This document shows positions 24,201 to 34,991 of a DNA stretch of 64,000 bases, in pieces. The translations under genes were made by a program, and so were the position numbers. Every line of letters begins with the position of its first letter. Position 1 is the first letter of the stretch. This DNA comes from Euryodendron excelsum. Taxonomy: Eukaryota > Streptophyta > Magnoliopsida > Ericales > Pentaphylacaceae. The notes beneath the pieces are model-generated. The model did no database searches, was not told the origin of the DNA, and saw only the letters and a list, made by a program, of their open reading frames with translations. The stretch lies in NCBI GenBank assembly GCA_033060915.1, contig CM065378.1, forward strand, positions 35,855,001 to 35,919,000. The letters are read 5' to 3'.

Positions 24201-26604
24201 GAATTTCTTTTGCGTAGGTGGTGACATCATAAGTATTTTGGCCACCAAGAAATTATAAGTAAAAAAGGAAAAAGAAAAAAATAATTCATCTAAGCTTCCA
24301 TGTCGATTTTGGGTTTTAGGATGCCCATTGAAATTTAGAAAAAAAACTATAATAACGTCAACCTCATTTAGCATTAAAATTTAATAAAATCAATATTATG
24401 TGCAACTCTCGCATTTGACCAAATTTGATTACATGTGATATTGCTTTGAAGTATAATAATGAGAATCCGACATGACATTACACCAATGAAGTTGTGTTTG
24501 TTGATTCGAAGTTTAGTTGGACCGTCATAAAAAAAATATGAATATTTTATTATTTCATGAAATTATGCATTATGTATTTTATAGGATACGTGGTTCAACG
24601 ATTGGGTATTTTAAAAATTGCTTGAAGGTCTCAAGTTCAAGATTTTGGATGCTCAATACCTTAAAGGTTTAAAGGTTTAAACGTTGAAGTTTGCTTTGCA
24701 ATTCTAAAACAGTAGAGTTGTCGTTGGGTTCGGTTCTGAAAACACTGGTTTTAATTAATTTTTTATTAAACTTTTTACTAGTGAAACATTTTTAGGAAGA
24801 AGAAAATAATAACATGACATGTGAGATTTCTCAATTGACGTGATGATAAGTGACAGAAAATACTTCATAAAGGATTGTTGGACAAAGGAAGAAAAAAAAA
24901 TCCAAAAAACATAACAACATTGGAAGGAATAAAAGTCTATTCCTTACACTTATCAGAAGGCTGTGCTTGGAAACCACTTCCAATTGATGATATTACAAGA
25001 GACGAGATTATTATAGGGCCCTGAAATCTTATCCAATCTCACGTCCATTGTAATTGGAGTAAGTATAGTTTCGTTATTAGAGTATGACTGAGATGTAAAT
25101 AATCCCTATAGTTTGGTTATTATAGTAAATGATTGAGATGTAAATAAATAACCCCTCAATTACTGTGGCGTTGTGGTAATTAACCAACTAAATCTAAAAT
25201 TATGCCATTAACTAGGAAGTGTGTGTTTTTGCTGTCACTCTGCGATCTAGTCTCAAAATTCTTCATTTTTATAAATTTTGTAATGGTATGGATATTAGTA
25301 CATGTCTACCAAGGGATGATTTAGTAATCGGTTAGTCCTCATGCTACGTATAAGATTTCCAATTCAATCACTCCTCATGTTTCCAATTCGACTAAGATGT
25401 GAATGCGTGTGATATGCTCGAGTGATGAATTTCATGGCTGACATCTTAATTCTAAACGGCACAAATATACTGACACGAAATGAATTCCTTGCGATTTTTT
25501 TTCTCGTTCTCAAACATTCAGACCGTTTTTTGTATAATGCATGAAATTTATATGATTTGTGAGGATAATAGCTTTGCAAGTGCTTAAGGCAGTAATTGGT
25601 AGAAAGCTTAAATAAAAAAAATTTGGCTGCCTAGGAGAAAAAAAAAGGGTTGGCTTGCATTCAGGGGCGGTGCTAGTTACATTGATGTGTGGTCAATTGA
25701 CTGCACTGCAGTTTTTAAAAAAATCCCTTAACTAGGTAATATTTTTTTAAATGTTTTTAATTTTAATAGAACTTGATCTCAATATCTCATGAGGTCAAAA
25801 GAGTGTGCGGTTCAATAAGAAAAAAAATTTAGAGCACCATGTTAAAGAAAAAAATACAAATTCTATACGTCTACAATATACCTAAATTTCTAAAAATTAC
25901 CATGATTTTTATCTAATTTTTAACTACAATATGAAATATTATTAAGTTCACATCTATTTTTTAATTCTTTTATAATTCCTGTGACACACGAGAGTGAAAC
26001 ATATGAAAGAATATACAGTAGTGTGGAATTATTAGCTCTCTTCCTATAATATAAAATATCCTTCAAACAAAAGTTAAAAATTCTCATCAGTTAACTTCTT
26101 TATCTTGCTGCTAACTATACATAAAAATATATTGTCTATGTAATGCAACAAATACAAAGAAAAAATTTTGAATAAAAAAAGAAGAACGAGTGAAAGAAAA
26201 ATAGTTCTTCCTATTTGTAGATATTGAAGATTATTCATAAAGAAATGATTTTAAAAAAAAAAATTGATACCTATCTTTTTATTTTGAGATTCTAAACAAA
26301 TATTTAAATATTTTATATGTTAAAGAAATATATGTTTATTTTTGACAAATCTCTAGAGTGCAAATCAGTGTAAAAATAAGTTATTAACTGACTCTACTAA
26401 AGAAAAATCATGGAGCTGTCACTACTTGCACCACTTCGTACGGTGATTACACTTCAAAAGTGCAATTATAATACTTTAACTTATTCCTTCTTAGCCTTAG
26501 TTTAGGATTTTATATGCCTTTTTAATTAGATTTTCATATTAACTTACTTTGTTTTGTTTTGTACATATTTTGAGCCTAATTTGAGACAATTCGGATAAAG
26601 GTGA
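24201..26604. other. Intergenic, AT-rich, no gene recognised
   Basis: Short frames without domains. Around 25662-25810 is another degraded-repeat boundary of the GGGGCGGTGCTAG type. Nothing else stands out. Confidence 0.5.
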
Positions 26605-26755
26605 AGAGTGTTGTGAATAGTGACCATGTGCATGGATGAATAGTGTTCACACTAATGAATAGTGCCGTGCGCATTGATGAATAGTATTCACATGGATAAA
26701 TAGTGACCATGTGCACTGATGAATAGTGTTTACATAGTGAATAGTGTTGTGCGCA
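26605..26755. repeat. Irregular array of GAATAGTG words
   Basis: The word GAATAGTG or GATGAATAG recurs about eight times in 150 bp with CATGTGCA or GTGCGCA between copies. A related piece, GGTGAACAGTACTG, occurs at about 27922-27935 on the far side of the fold-back element. The two may be halves of one older repeat split by that element. Confidence 0.55.
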
Positions 26756-26771
26756 CCCTTTATCAGGTGAG

Positions 26772-27831
26772 AACTGTTACTCCCACCCCCTGACACGGGA
26801 GGTGGGATGATGGGATGGGTAGTTTATTTTTTTGGCCAGTTATACCCTTACTCTCACCCCATACAAGCATTTGTTATTTTTTATTTGTTGTTTTATTTTT
26901 ATTTTCTTTTGATTAATTTGATTTTTTTTAAAAATAGAAAAAGAATAAAAAAAAATAGGGGTCACTTCAGGGATATGAGATCAGATATTTTCTGTTCGGA
27001 TATGTCTCCCTCTATACACCTGAATTTACCACTGATCAGGCAAGCATTTGTTATTTTTTATTTGTTATTTTGTTTTAATTAATTTGATTTTTTTTAAAAA
27101 TAAAAAAAGAACAAAAAAATAGAGGTCACATCAGTGAGTGAGATTGTCAAGGGATATGAGATCAGAGATTTTCTATTTGGATATGCCTCCCTCTATACAT
27201 TTAAATTTACTACTGATCAAACAAGCATTTGTTATTTTTTATTTGTTGTTTTATTTTTATTTTGTTTTGATTAATTTAATTTTTTTTAAAAATGTATTGT
27301 TGAATTTACCACTATATTGATATGTTAAAAGTTATTATTTTTTTGTATGTGTTTTTATGACAAATCAAACTAGTAACAAATGCAGTATTAATTCCCAAAG
27401 ATAGTCTCAAGAAGCAAATTTAAATTCTTTTACTTTAGTGTTTTCAAAAGAAATTTATGTTAATTAGTTTTGCATTAAATTTTATAAATAGAGAGAAATT
27501 TAAAAAAATTAAAAAATTTTGATCAAAATTTCTTTCATTTATAAAAACCAAGAGGTGGGAGTAAAAGAAATTATAAAATTTCATCATAAATTTTTTTTTA
27601 TATAAAAATCCAAGAGGTGAGAGTAAAAAGAAATTAAAAAATTTTGATCAAATTTTTTTTTAATAAAAAACTTGAAGGTGGGAGTAAAAGAAAAAAAATT
27701 TATCAATTTTTTTTTATAATAACTGGAGTAAGGGATTAATGGCAACATTGGAGTAAGGGGGTGAGATTATGAGCAAAATGAAAAAAGCAAAAGTTTTTAA
27801 TTGTCACATCAGGGGGGTGGGAGTAAAGTTT
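26772..27831. mobile_element. Fold-back or MITE-like element with internal minisatellites
   Basis: The left end contains TACTCCCACCCCCTGA (26778-26793). The right end contains TCAGGGGGGTGGGAGTA (27809-27825). They are complements apart from one extra G. Between them are two and a half copies of a unit of about 180 bp, starting CAAGCATTTGTTA at 26864, 27041 and 27222. After these come three or more copies of a shorter unit containing AGGTGGGAGTAAAAG (about 27545-27700). Short ORFs here are repeats of low-complexity sequence. No target duplication could be fixed. Confidence 0.6.
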
Positions 27832-28835
27832 TTCTTTTCAAGTTTGCAAAACTGTGAATAAGATTTAGAGACCTGTTTTCTTCGTCTGAAGGCCATTTGA
27901 AGCACTGTTAGAAGACTGTACATGGTGAACAGTACTGTGTGCACGGTCGACGGCAGCTCTGTTATTTTTTAACATATTTAAGGTAGCTCTCTCATTGACA
28001 TCTTATATTTTTGATTAAGTTTTTGAGTTTTCATACACTATTGATAAATTGGATATGAGAGTTACTTAGATTGATGATATGAATACATAAATCTCATTAT
28101 CTATAAATCTAAATTGATTATCATTGATTTCACTATTTTGATAGTCGAAATCTTCTACATCAAATATTCTCGATTGTTGTGTTTGATTTGAGTTATCAAG
28201 CCTCATTGAAACTCTTGAATGAATTGGATGGTTGAAGTAATTGAATTTAATTCCCTTTTCAAATTGTTAATCTAACTTGCATTTACTTTGTTTAAACTTT
28301 AGCAACAAACTCTTCAAAACAAACTATTTTTCATTTTCTTTTTTAGAAGCAATTTAGTGAGTTATGAGAGGTTTAAGAGTGTTGAGTGTTTTTTGAAACC
28401 GATAGTCTATATTTGACTCTATCCTCATAAAAATTCGATTCCGATCTTGTTGGATCTCGCCGTGTTATACTATGTCGCGGCCACTTGTTCTTGAGTCGTG
28501 TCATGGGTCCACAGATCAAATCTTACAACATAGCTAGAAGGAAGAAGAACTAAACGCCCGGACTTAAGGTGGAGCTATGGCAGACTGAAGTATATGAAAT
28601 CTAAACAATTAAGTGTAATCCTTCTGTTGTTGATGCATTTGCACAAAAAGAAATACATTTATTAAAATTCAATTTCTTTTCTTTTTTTTTTTTGTTTTTG
28701 GGGTGGGGGAGAGGGGGAGACTAACCCGTTACTTCCCACTAGGTAGAAATCCATAACTACAAGTCTAACATATATATATATATATATATATGTCTTTTGA
28801 AAGCTTTTCTCAAATTTGATGCCAACTAAACAATT
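27832..28835. other. Intergenic, no gene recognised
   Basis: The region near 28370-28510 has LTR-like composition, but no boundaries. It also holds a G-rich patch (28690-28725) and a TA run (about 28773-28792). Confidence 0.45.
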
Positions 28836-29318
28836 TATTTAGGAAAATGTTATTTTTTTGACAGTTTTTATACAAAAACTTGCACTATGTGAAGTGATAA
28901 CTTTGTAATTAAATAATATTTTGATGGATTCTTTGGTTTGAGTACTTAGCCAAATCACTATATACATTTTTTTTGGTATAATTCTTCTATCTTTGTATTT
29001 AGGAAAATGTTATTTTTTGACAGTTTTTATACAAAAACTTGCACTATGTGAAGTGATAACTTTGTAATTAAATAATATTTTGATGGATTCTTTGGTTTGA
29101 GTACTTAGCCACATCACTATATGCATTTTTTTTGGTATAATTCTTCTATCTTTGTATTTAGGAAAATGTTATTTTTTGACAGTTTTTATACAAAAACTTG
29201 CACTATGTGAAGTGATAACTTTGTAATTAAATAATATTTTGATGGATTCTTTGGTTTGAGTACTTAGCCACATCACTATATACATTTTTTTGGGTATAAT
29301 TCTTCTATCTTTGTATTA
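28836..29318. repeat. Three-copy tandem repeat of ~160 bp
   Basis: Units begin AGGAAAATGTTATTTTT at 28841, 29001 and 29160, giving periods of 160 and 159 bp. The copies differ at only a few positions, so the amplification is recent. The unit is AT-rich and has no coding frame. Confidence 0.9.
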
Positions 29319-32203
29319 TTATCCATTTATTTATAAGTTCCTGCTAGCATATGCTTAAGGGCTGTAGATACTATAATAAAGTATGGAACCCACACACTTG
29401 TTTTGACAAGGTCTGACACTAAATGATTCTGTTGTTGCATGATTACCCTGTATCGTGAGCACATGTAAAAATTGCCTTATTTATATTCATGAATCTCTTT
29501 TGGAATCTTCTTTTTCCAATTCTTCCCCTCATTGTTTGGAAGGGAGCACTCAAAAGAATTTCAATCTTGGAGGGAAATGTTACTGTCAGAAAAGCTCACT
29601 CTCTTATTGCTTTCAGTTTACTTTTACTTTATTTTTTGTATATTTCGCATAGGGGCCTAAGCATATGTATATTTCCTACTTTAGCATGTTCTCCATTATC
29701 AATCCCATGTGCACATCTTAGTCGTTATGGCTCAGAATATTGGCATAGAGAGACAACAAAACTAAGTTCTGCATGCATATTCTGATACAAAAGAGTTCAG
29801 TTCAGTTATGAGCCCTTTCCTTTTTCAAAGATATCTTCTTTTGCAATATAAAAATTTGGTACTTTGGACACTAAGTGTAACCTAAAATTCGCCCATCATC
29901 TTGCAATAGAATCTTACTGGTGTTTTTGTTCTTGCTGCAAATCATGTTGGAAACGATAAGGACAAAAGACGATAAGAAGAAAGATTATGAAACTTCCATT
30001 TGCAATGCATATTCTAAGCAATGATGATGGCTGCGGGGCAGAGACATGTGATTCTAAAACAACAAGGCCCCGCTCGTGGATTCAAGGAATATTGTGGACA
30101 TAGAGTTGATGATTGTCAAGAAGGAATATGCTCTCCAATGGTGTCTATATAGATCATTGAAATCTTCTAGGTATATATGGTACTTAGGTCATTATATACA
30201 CTAGTGGAAGCTTTCAAAGTGGGGATACTGGCTGTTCCATAGAAGTATGGCTGGACAATGATTCCACATTGGTGACAGCCAAAACCTCTGTGCTCTGCAA
30301 ATCCTCCATTTTTGTGGGCCTTCCTCTCTTTCGATCATTGCAGGTGAATTTTCAAAAAGATGAGTCTGTTCAGTTAGACCGATGTATAGCATTCCATCCT
30401 TTGTGGACCATAACAAATTTTTAGGACTTCTAACATTATGTTGTGCGTATGTTCGTGTTTGGTTTTCAAGAATGCCGATGATTGAGAAGTTAAAACCATA
30501 GAAGATATTGAAATGAGTGAGAATTAACAAGGGGTGGGCTTACCTAATACAGAGAGAGAGAGAGAGAGAGAGTAATCTTTGTATATTGAACTGTATATGA
30601 AAGAAGAGAAGGTACAATATATGTAGTATTAGGAGTAGTGATGTACAAGAATCAAACAATAGAATAGGAAAACATAAAATAAAAAAATGAAATCCCTAGA
30701 GAATCAATCTAATATATACACTATAAACAATTAACACTCTTGATCATACATTTACTGCTCGTATTAGGAAAGCATAAAATAAAGAAATGAAATCCCTAGA
30801 GAATCAGTCTAATATATACGCTATAAACAATTAACACTCTTGATCATACATTTACTGCTAAATATGAGCTAGCCTTCTTCTCAACAAATAGCTTCATGCA
30901 GCCTTTAGAAGAAACATCGCACGCTTCTCTTCAAAATTTCAACTCCCTTATTGATTAGGTTTGGAAATTCGGTCTAGGTCATGCTCTTACTGTTCTTTCT
31001 TAGGACAAGAATATCTCTTTCAGATTCTCTCTCTCTCTCTCTCTCAAGTCCTTCTGCACATACTCACCCATCATATGTTTGTAATTCATATGTACATGCG
31101 TATGTTAGAGAGGCCGATCCACATTATTGGACGATTTGACACATTTCCTTACAATTTTACCTTTTTAAATTAATGGTGTTCTAAGATAGTAACAGAGATT
31201 TAAATTCAAGTATCTTCGTTTACCACTTTTTCATTTGTGTTATTGCACACGAGAGGGTGTCGGAGAGATAGATATATATTTTTAGACCACTTTTCTAATT
31301 ACTTAAGTTTTTGAGTTTAATGAAGGATTTGCAACACTTGTACATGGTTGGTACATTATAGACACTGCAGGAAATTTGACATATGGCGGCGGTTTTTAAT
31401 TCATCCGCATTGAACTTCTCCAAATAAGGACTCGAGAATTTGGACTTCTGAGGATAGCTCATTCTTATACTAGCTAGAGTTTGTTCAGATTCATTCGCTC
31501 CATTCATGATGTAATAGAGGCCTTTCAAAATTTCCAAGAGATATACCTTGGTCTAGTCCTTTAAGGGTTCATGATCCAAATTTAAAGAAGCCAAAATAGT
31601 GGAATTCTGAGAAACTCAAACTACATGAGCAAGTTTTAGTTAGAGGCGGATCTTATTTTCTTTTTGTGTTGGTTAATATGGTATTGGCTTAGTTACATCC
31701 ATGTTGCTTTTCTCATATTGATAAGGCTTCATTTGGATTGATAGATTTGAAATCAAGGATTTGGAGTTAATGTGCAAATATATGTGAGAATCATTATTAG
31801 AGTTGGATTAAAGACTTAAGTGAAAAGTTAAAAGTTAAGATATTTTAATATATTCTTATTAAAGTGAATTTGAAATAACTTTTTTAACTGTATCATTTAA
31901 AATTCACACATAATAGGGCACTCAAATTCTTACATGTAGTTGTTAATACCTGGAATGTAAGTTATCCAACATAAGGTATATTTGTTTGACAAATAAATTT
32001 AAATCCGTTGATAATCAAGTTTCAATAGGGTTTTCCTTTTGTCATTAGAAGTATTTTGTTCTGTTCGTATGGGTTAATGTGCGGCCTTAAGCGGGCTTAG
32101 CTCGGTTTACCGGTCAAATCTAGTTACAAGTTTCTCAAATCTTATTATACAATATTTTTTCTTTTTTTTTAAGTTTTTATTACTAGTTAGATGTGTAAAT
32201 GAA
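29319..32203. other. Intergenic with one tandem duplication
   Basis: No gene is supported. A GA run (30552-30571), a CT run (31028-31045) and a 100-bp-period tandem duplication (separate entry) are present. An open frame without an ATG at about 30205-30424 on the plus strand reads as ordinary protein-like sequence of about 70 residues, but I do not recognise it and it may be an exon relic or chance. Confidence 0.45.
30665..30859. repeat. Tandem duplication, 100-bp period
   Basis: The 95-bp segment at 30665-30759 recurs at 30765-30859. The copies differ at four positions, all A in the first copy and G in the second. The junction is CGTAT. Confidence 0.9.
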
Positions 32204-32208
32204 CATAC
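32204..32208 (+). other. Left target-site duplication, CATAC
   Basis: CATAC directly precedes the TG of the 5' LTR and recurs directly after the CA of the 3' LTR at 42369-42373. Five bases is the usual Ty3/gypsy length. Confidence 0.95.
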
Positions 32209-32799
32209 TGTGGGGAAATAACCCCCGGCCCAACCCAATGGGCGAGGCCCAATCTGTTCGAATTAAAAGTTGGGGCCCAAACCAGTTATGAGGAAAGGCC
32301 GGCCCAAATTACCGACCTCCTCCCAGCGTGGCCCGGACAGCCAACGGTTTGCGCAAACCGCTGGCGGTCTTAGAGCATTAAATGCGGAGTTGACTTGCAT
32401 TTAATGCATGAGTGGCCGCCCACACAAACGTCGACGTGCACGTCCGGTCAGCCGGAATCCCCCCACGACGATGCGCCAGACGCTGCAGGTGGCCAGGCGG
32501 CGTCAATGATGATGCCTAACCAGCAGACCATGAGAGCCAGCTGATAGGCCAAAGAAAAACTCCCCGAAGGACTATAAAAAGCCTGAGGAATCGAGAGCCA
32601 GGTATGAAGAATGAACCCCTGACTTACACCACTCCCATTCATACTTCTCGACTAAAGTTTGTTGACTTAACCTTCGGAGTGAGATCGACCCACCTAGGGT
32701 CGACTCATTCTAACCCATTCGTCTTGCAGGAAGAAGTTTGGACTTATCCACGTTGGGCTTGAGAGATCGGCCCAGCCTTCCCGAAGAATCCCACCTACA
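32209..32799 (+). repeat. 5' LTR of the Retand-like element
   Basis: 591 bp, starting TGTGGGG and ending CTACA. A TATA box (CTATAAAAA) lies at 32572-32580. A perfect 16-bp palindrome, CGGTTTGCGCAAACCG, lies at 32345-32360. It has nine differences from the 3' LTR, mostly C/T transitions. It should drive the genomic transcript. Confidence 0.97.
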
Positions 32800-32801
32800 A
32801 T

Positions 32802-32819
32802 TGGCGCCGTCTGTGGGAA
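32802..32819 (+). promoter_or_regulatory. Primer-binding site
   Basis: TGGCGCCGTCTGTGGGAA begins two bases after the 5' LTR. The first eight bases are complementary to the 3' end expected of plant tRNA-Asp (CGGCGCCA). The rest matches less well, so the primer tRNA is a suggestion. Confidence 0.8.
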
Positions 32820-32834
32820 GGCAAAAAAAAAACC

Positions 32835-34991
32835 ATGAGTCTAAACAACCGGAGACAGAGGAAAGAAAACTACAACGGGAGGGGCTTCGGAGCTTCCTCC
32901 AGTAAAAACCAGACCAGTTCGGCACACTGCCAATCTACACCAATAGGTCGGCAAAGAAGAATACTGAGGTCAGAGATACGAACGTCCGCCGAAAGCCACC
33001 CGGAGACACAAGAAGAAATGCGGAGGGATGCGGGTTATGTCAGGGACAGAAACTTCCGCAGGAACCACCCTCGGAATCTGGCCCCGTCACCCTCCAGTGG
33101 GCGGGTCCTAAGCGAGGATACACTACGTGCAGCAGAGAGGGAAATTCGGCGGCGCGGAGAAGAGATAGCCTACCTCACCTCACAAGTGCGGGTAATGAGG
33201 GAGGCATTCTCTGCCAGGAATGGGCATAGGAGAGATGGGTCCCCAGATCGGGAGCAGGATGTTGGCGCCAGGGACGAACCAGCGCCACCGGTAAGAGGGA
33301 GTTACACCCCTAGTACCGCGCGTTGCGTTAACAGGCGCACGGGTCGGCAAAGGGACAGGAGTGAAACCCCGCCAAACAGCAGCCTAGCGGTGGAGGATCG
33401 GCAGAAGGAAGACTGGGAAAAGTGGTATAATGAAAAGCAGGAGGATAGAAGGCAGCAAACTAAGGAGCGCACAGCCCATGACCTGATGAGAAAGGCCCTA
33501 GACCAGATTGCATCCACACCATTCACTGAGGAGATTGAATCCCATCCAATTCCTCGAAAATTCACCCCGCCAAAGTTCACCCTCTATGACGGGAAGTCTG
33601 ACCCAATTAACCATGTTTGGCATTACAAACAGCTCATGGTAGTGTGGTGCAGCGACCAGATGCTGATGTGTCGAATCTTCCCCTCCAGCCTGGGGAGCGT
33701 GGCTTTACGGTGGTTCGACAAATTGCCACAAAAGTCCGTTTCAAGCTGGAGGCAAATGGCCGAGCTCTTTATAGCTCGTTTCATTGCAAACAGCCTACAG
33801 CCAAAGGAGGTTGACTTTTTGCTGACGTTGCGAAAGGAGGAAGGAGAAGGATTGCGAGCATACGCCTGACGCTACTGGGAGGCTTATAACGAAATTGATG
33901 AGTGCAGCGAGCAGTTGGCTGTAACTCAGTTCAAGATCGGCCTTCCCAGGGAGCATCGCTTGCGATAGTCCTTAATGAAGAAACCAGCCCTCACCATACA
34001 AGAACTAATGCTGAGGATCGAGCGCTATGCGCGGCTGGACGAGGACGTACCCCAAGGGGAAACACCCAAGGTCGGCGCGGCAGCCGAAAAGGCGAGCAAG
34101 AAGGATGCCAAGAAACCCTGATCCGAGGACATCAGCCGAGGAAAAAGAGTGCCCGATGGGGTCTACACAGTCTTTAAAGACCCCATCTATAAAATATTGC
34201 CCCAGATCCGTGATAAGCCCTTCTTCAAGTGGCCCCCAAAGCTGGGGGGAGACCCGGCAACTAGAGACCAGAAGAGGTTCTGTTCCTACCACCGCGAGAA
34301 GGGGCACAAGACGGAGCAATGTCGGCATCTGAAAACCCATTTGGAAGACTTAGCCAAAGCTGGCCACCTCGACCAATTCATTGATCGGGAGAAGACTAAG
34401 GTCGAAGCCGAGCAACCACGAGTGCGGGAAGCAGCCCAGAAGGAACCAGAACTAAGGCCGGTTCGGGTAATCAACGTGCTACACGGTTCGGCAGAGTCGG
34501 GAATCGTAGACCCACATAGGTACCGAGCCGAGATGCAGAAGGCTGCGCACCTAAGGGAAGTGATGCAGATACAACCACCCAGCAAGAAAGCCAAGGTCGG
34601 CAATTCCCATGCATCAATCTCCTTCACCGACGAGGATCTCGCTGGAGTGCAGATCCCCCACAATGATGCCTTGGTTGTTACGTTAAGAATGGCGGACTGT
34701 GACGTTAAAAGATTACTCATTGACCAGGGGAGTTCATCTGAAGTTATGTACTACAGCCTGTTCAAACAATTGGGGCTCGGGGAGTCCGACCTCCAGCCAT
34801 CGCTCAGCCCATTGGTCGGCTTCAGCTCAGACCCAGTCTGGCCCATGGGTAAAGTGACGGTTCCTGTGACGGCTGGAGGGATCACATTACAAACAGAATT
34901 CCTGGTTGTTAACGTACCATCCCCCTACAACGCCATCATGGGACGAACCTGGTTGCACCTCATGAAGGCCATTCCCTCCACCTACCACTAG
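32835..34991 (+). pseudogene. gag and protease part of the gag-pol frame, with nonsense codons
   Basis: Gag forms the virus-like particle, and the protease matures the polyprotein. The ATG at 32835 follows an A-rich leader just after the primer-binding site. The N-terminal half is Arg/Glu-rich and disordered-looking. A retrotransposon gag core with ALRWFDKLP follows (about residues 245-345), then a zinc-knuckle-like CSYHREKGHKTEQC and an aspartic protease with IDQGSSSEVMY, where DQG takes the place of the usual DTG, as other Tat elements also show. The frame is broken by TGA at 33867-33869, TAG at 33966-33968, TGA at 34119-34121 and TAG at 34989-34991. No frameshift: the same frame continues into RT. 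Confidence 0.9.

Noticed and set aside
32802..32819. tRNA gene
   Set aside because: Only an 18-base match to a tRNA 3' end is present, at the position of a primer-binding site. No cloverleaf surrounds it.
33302..34720. Minus-strand ORFs of 92-144 codons across gag
   Set aside because: They are complements of the well-supported gag/protease frame and have no recognisable domain.
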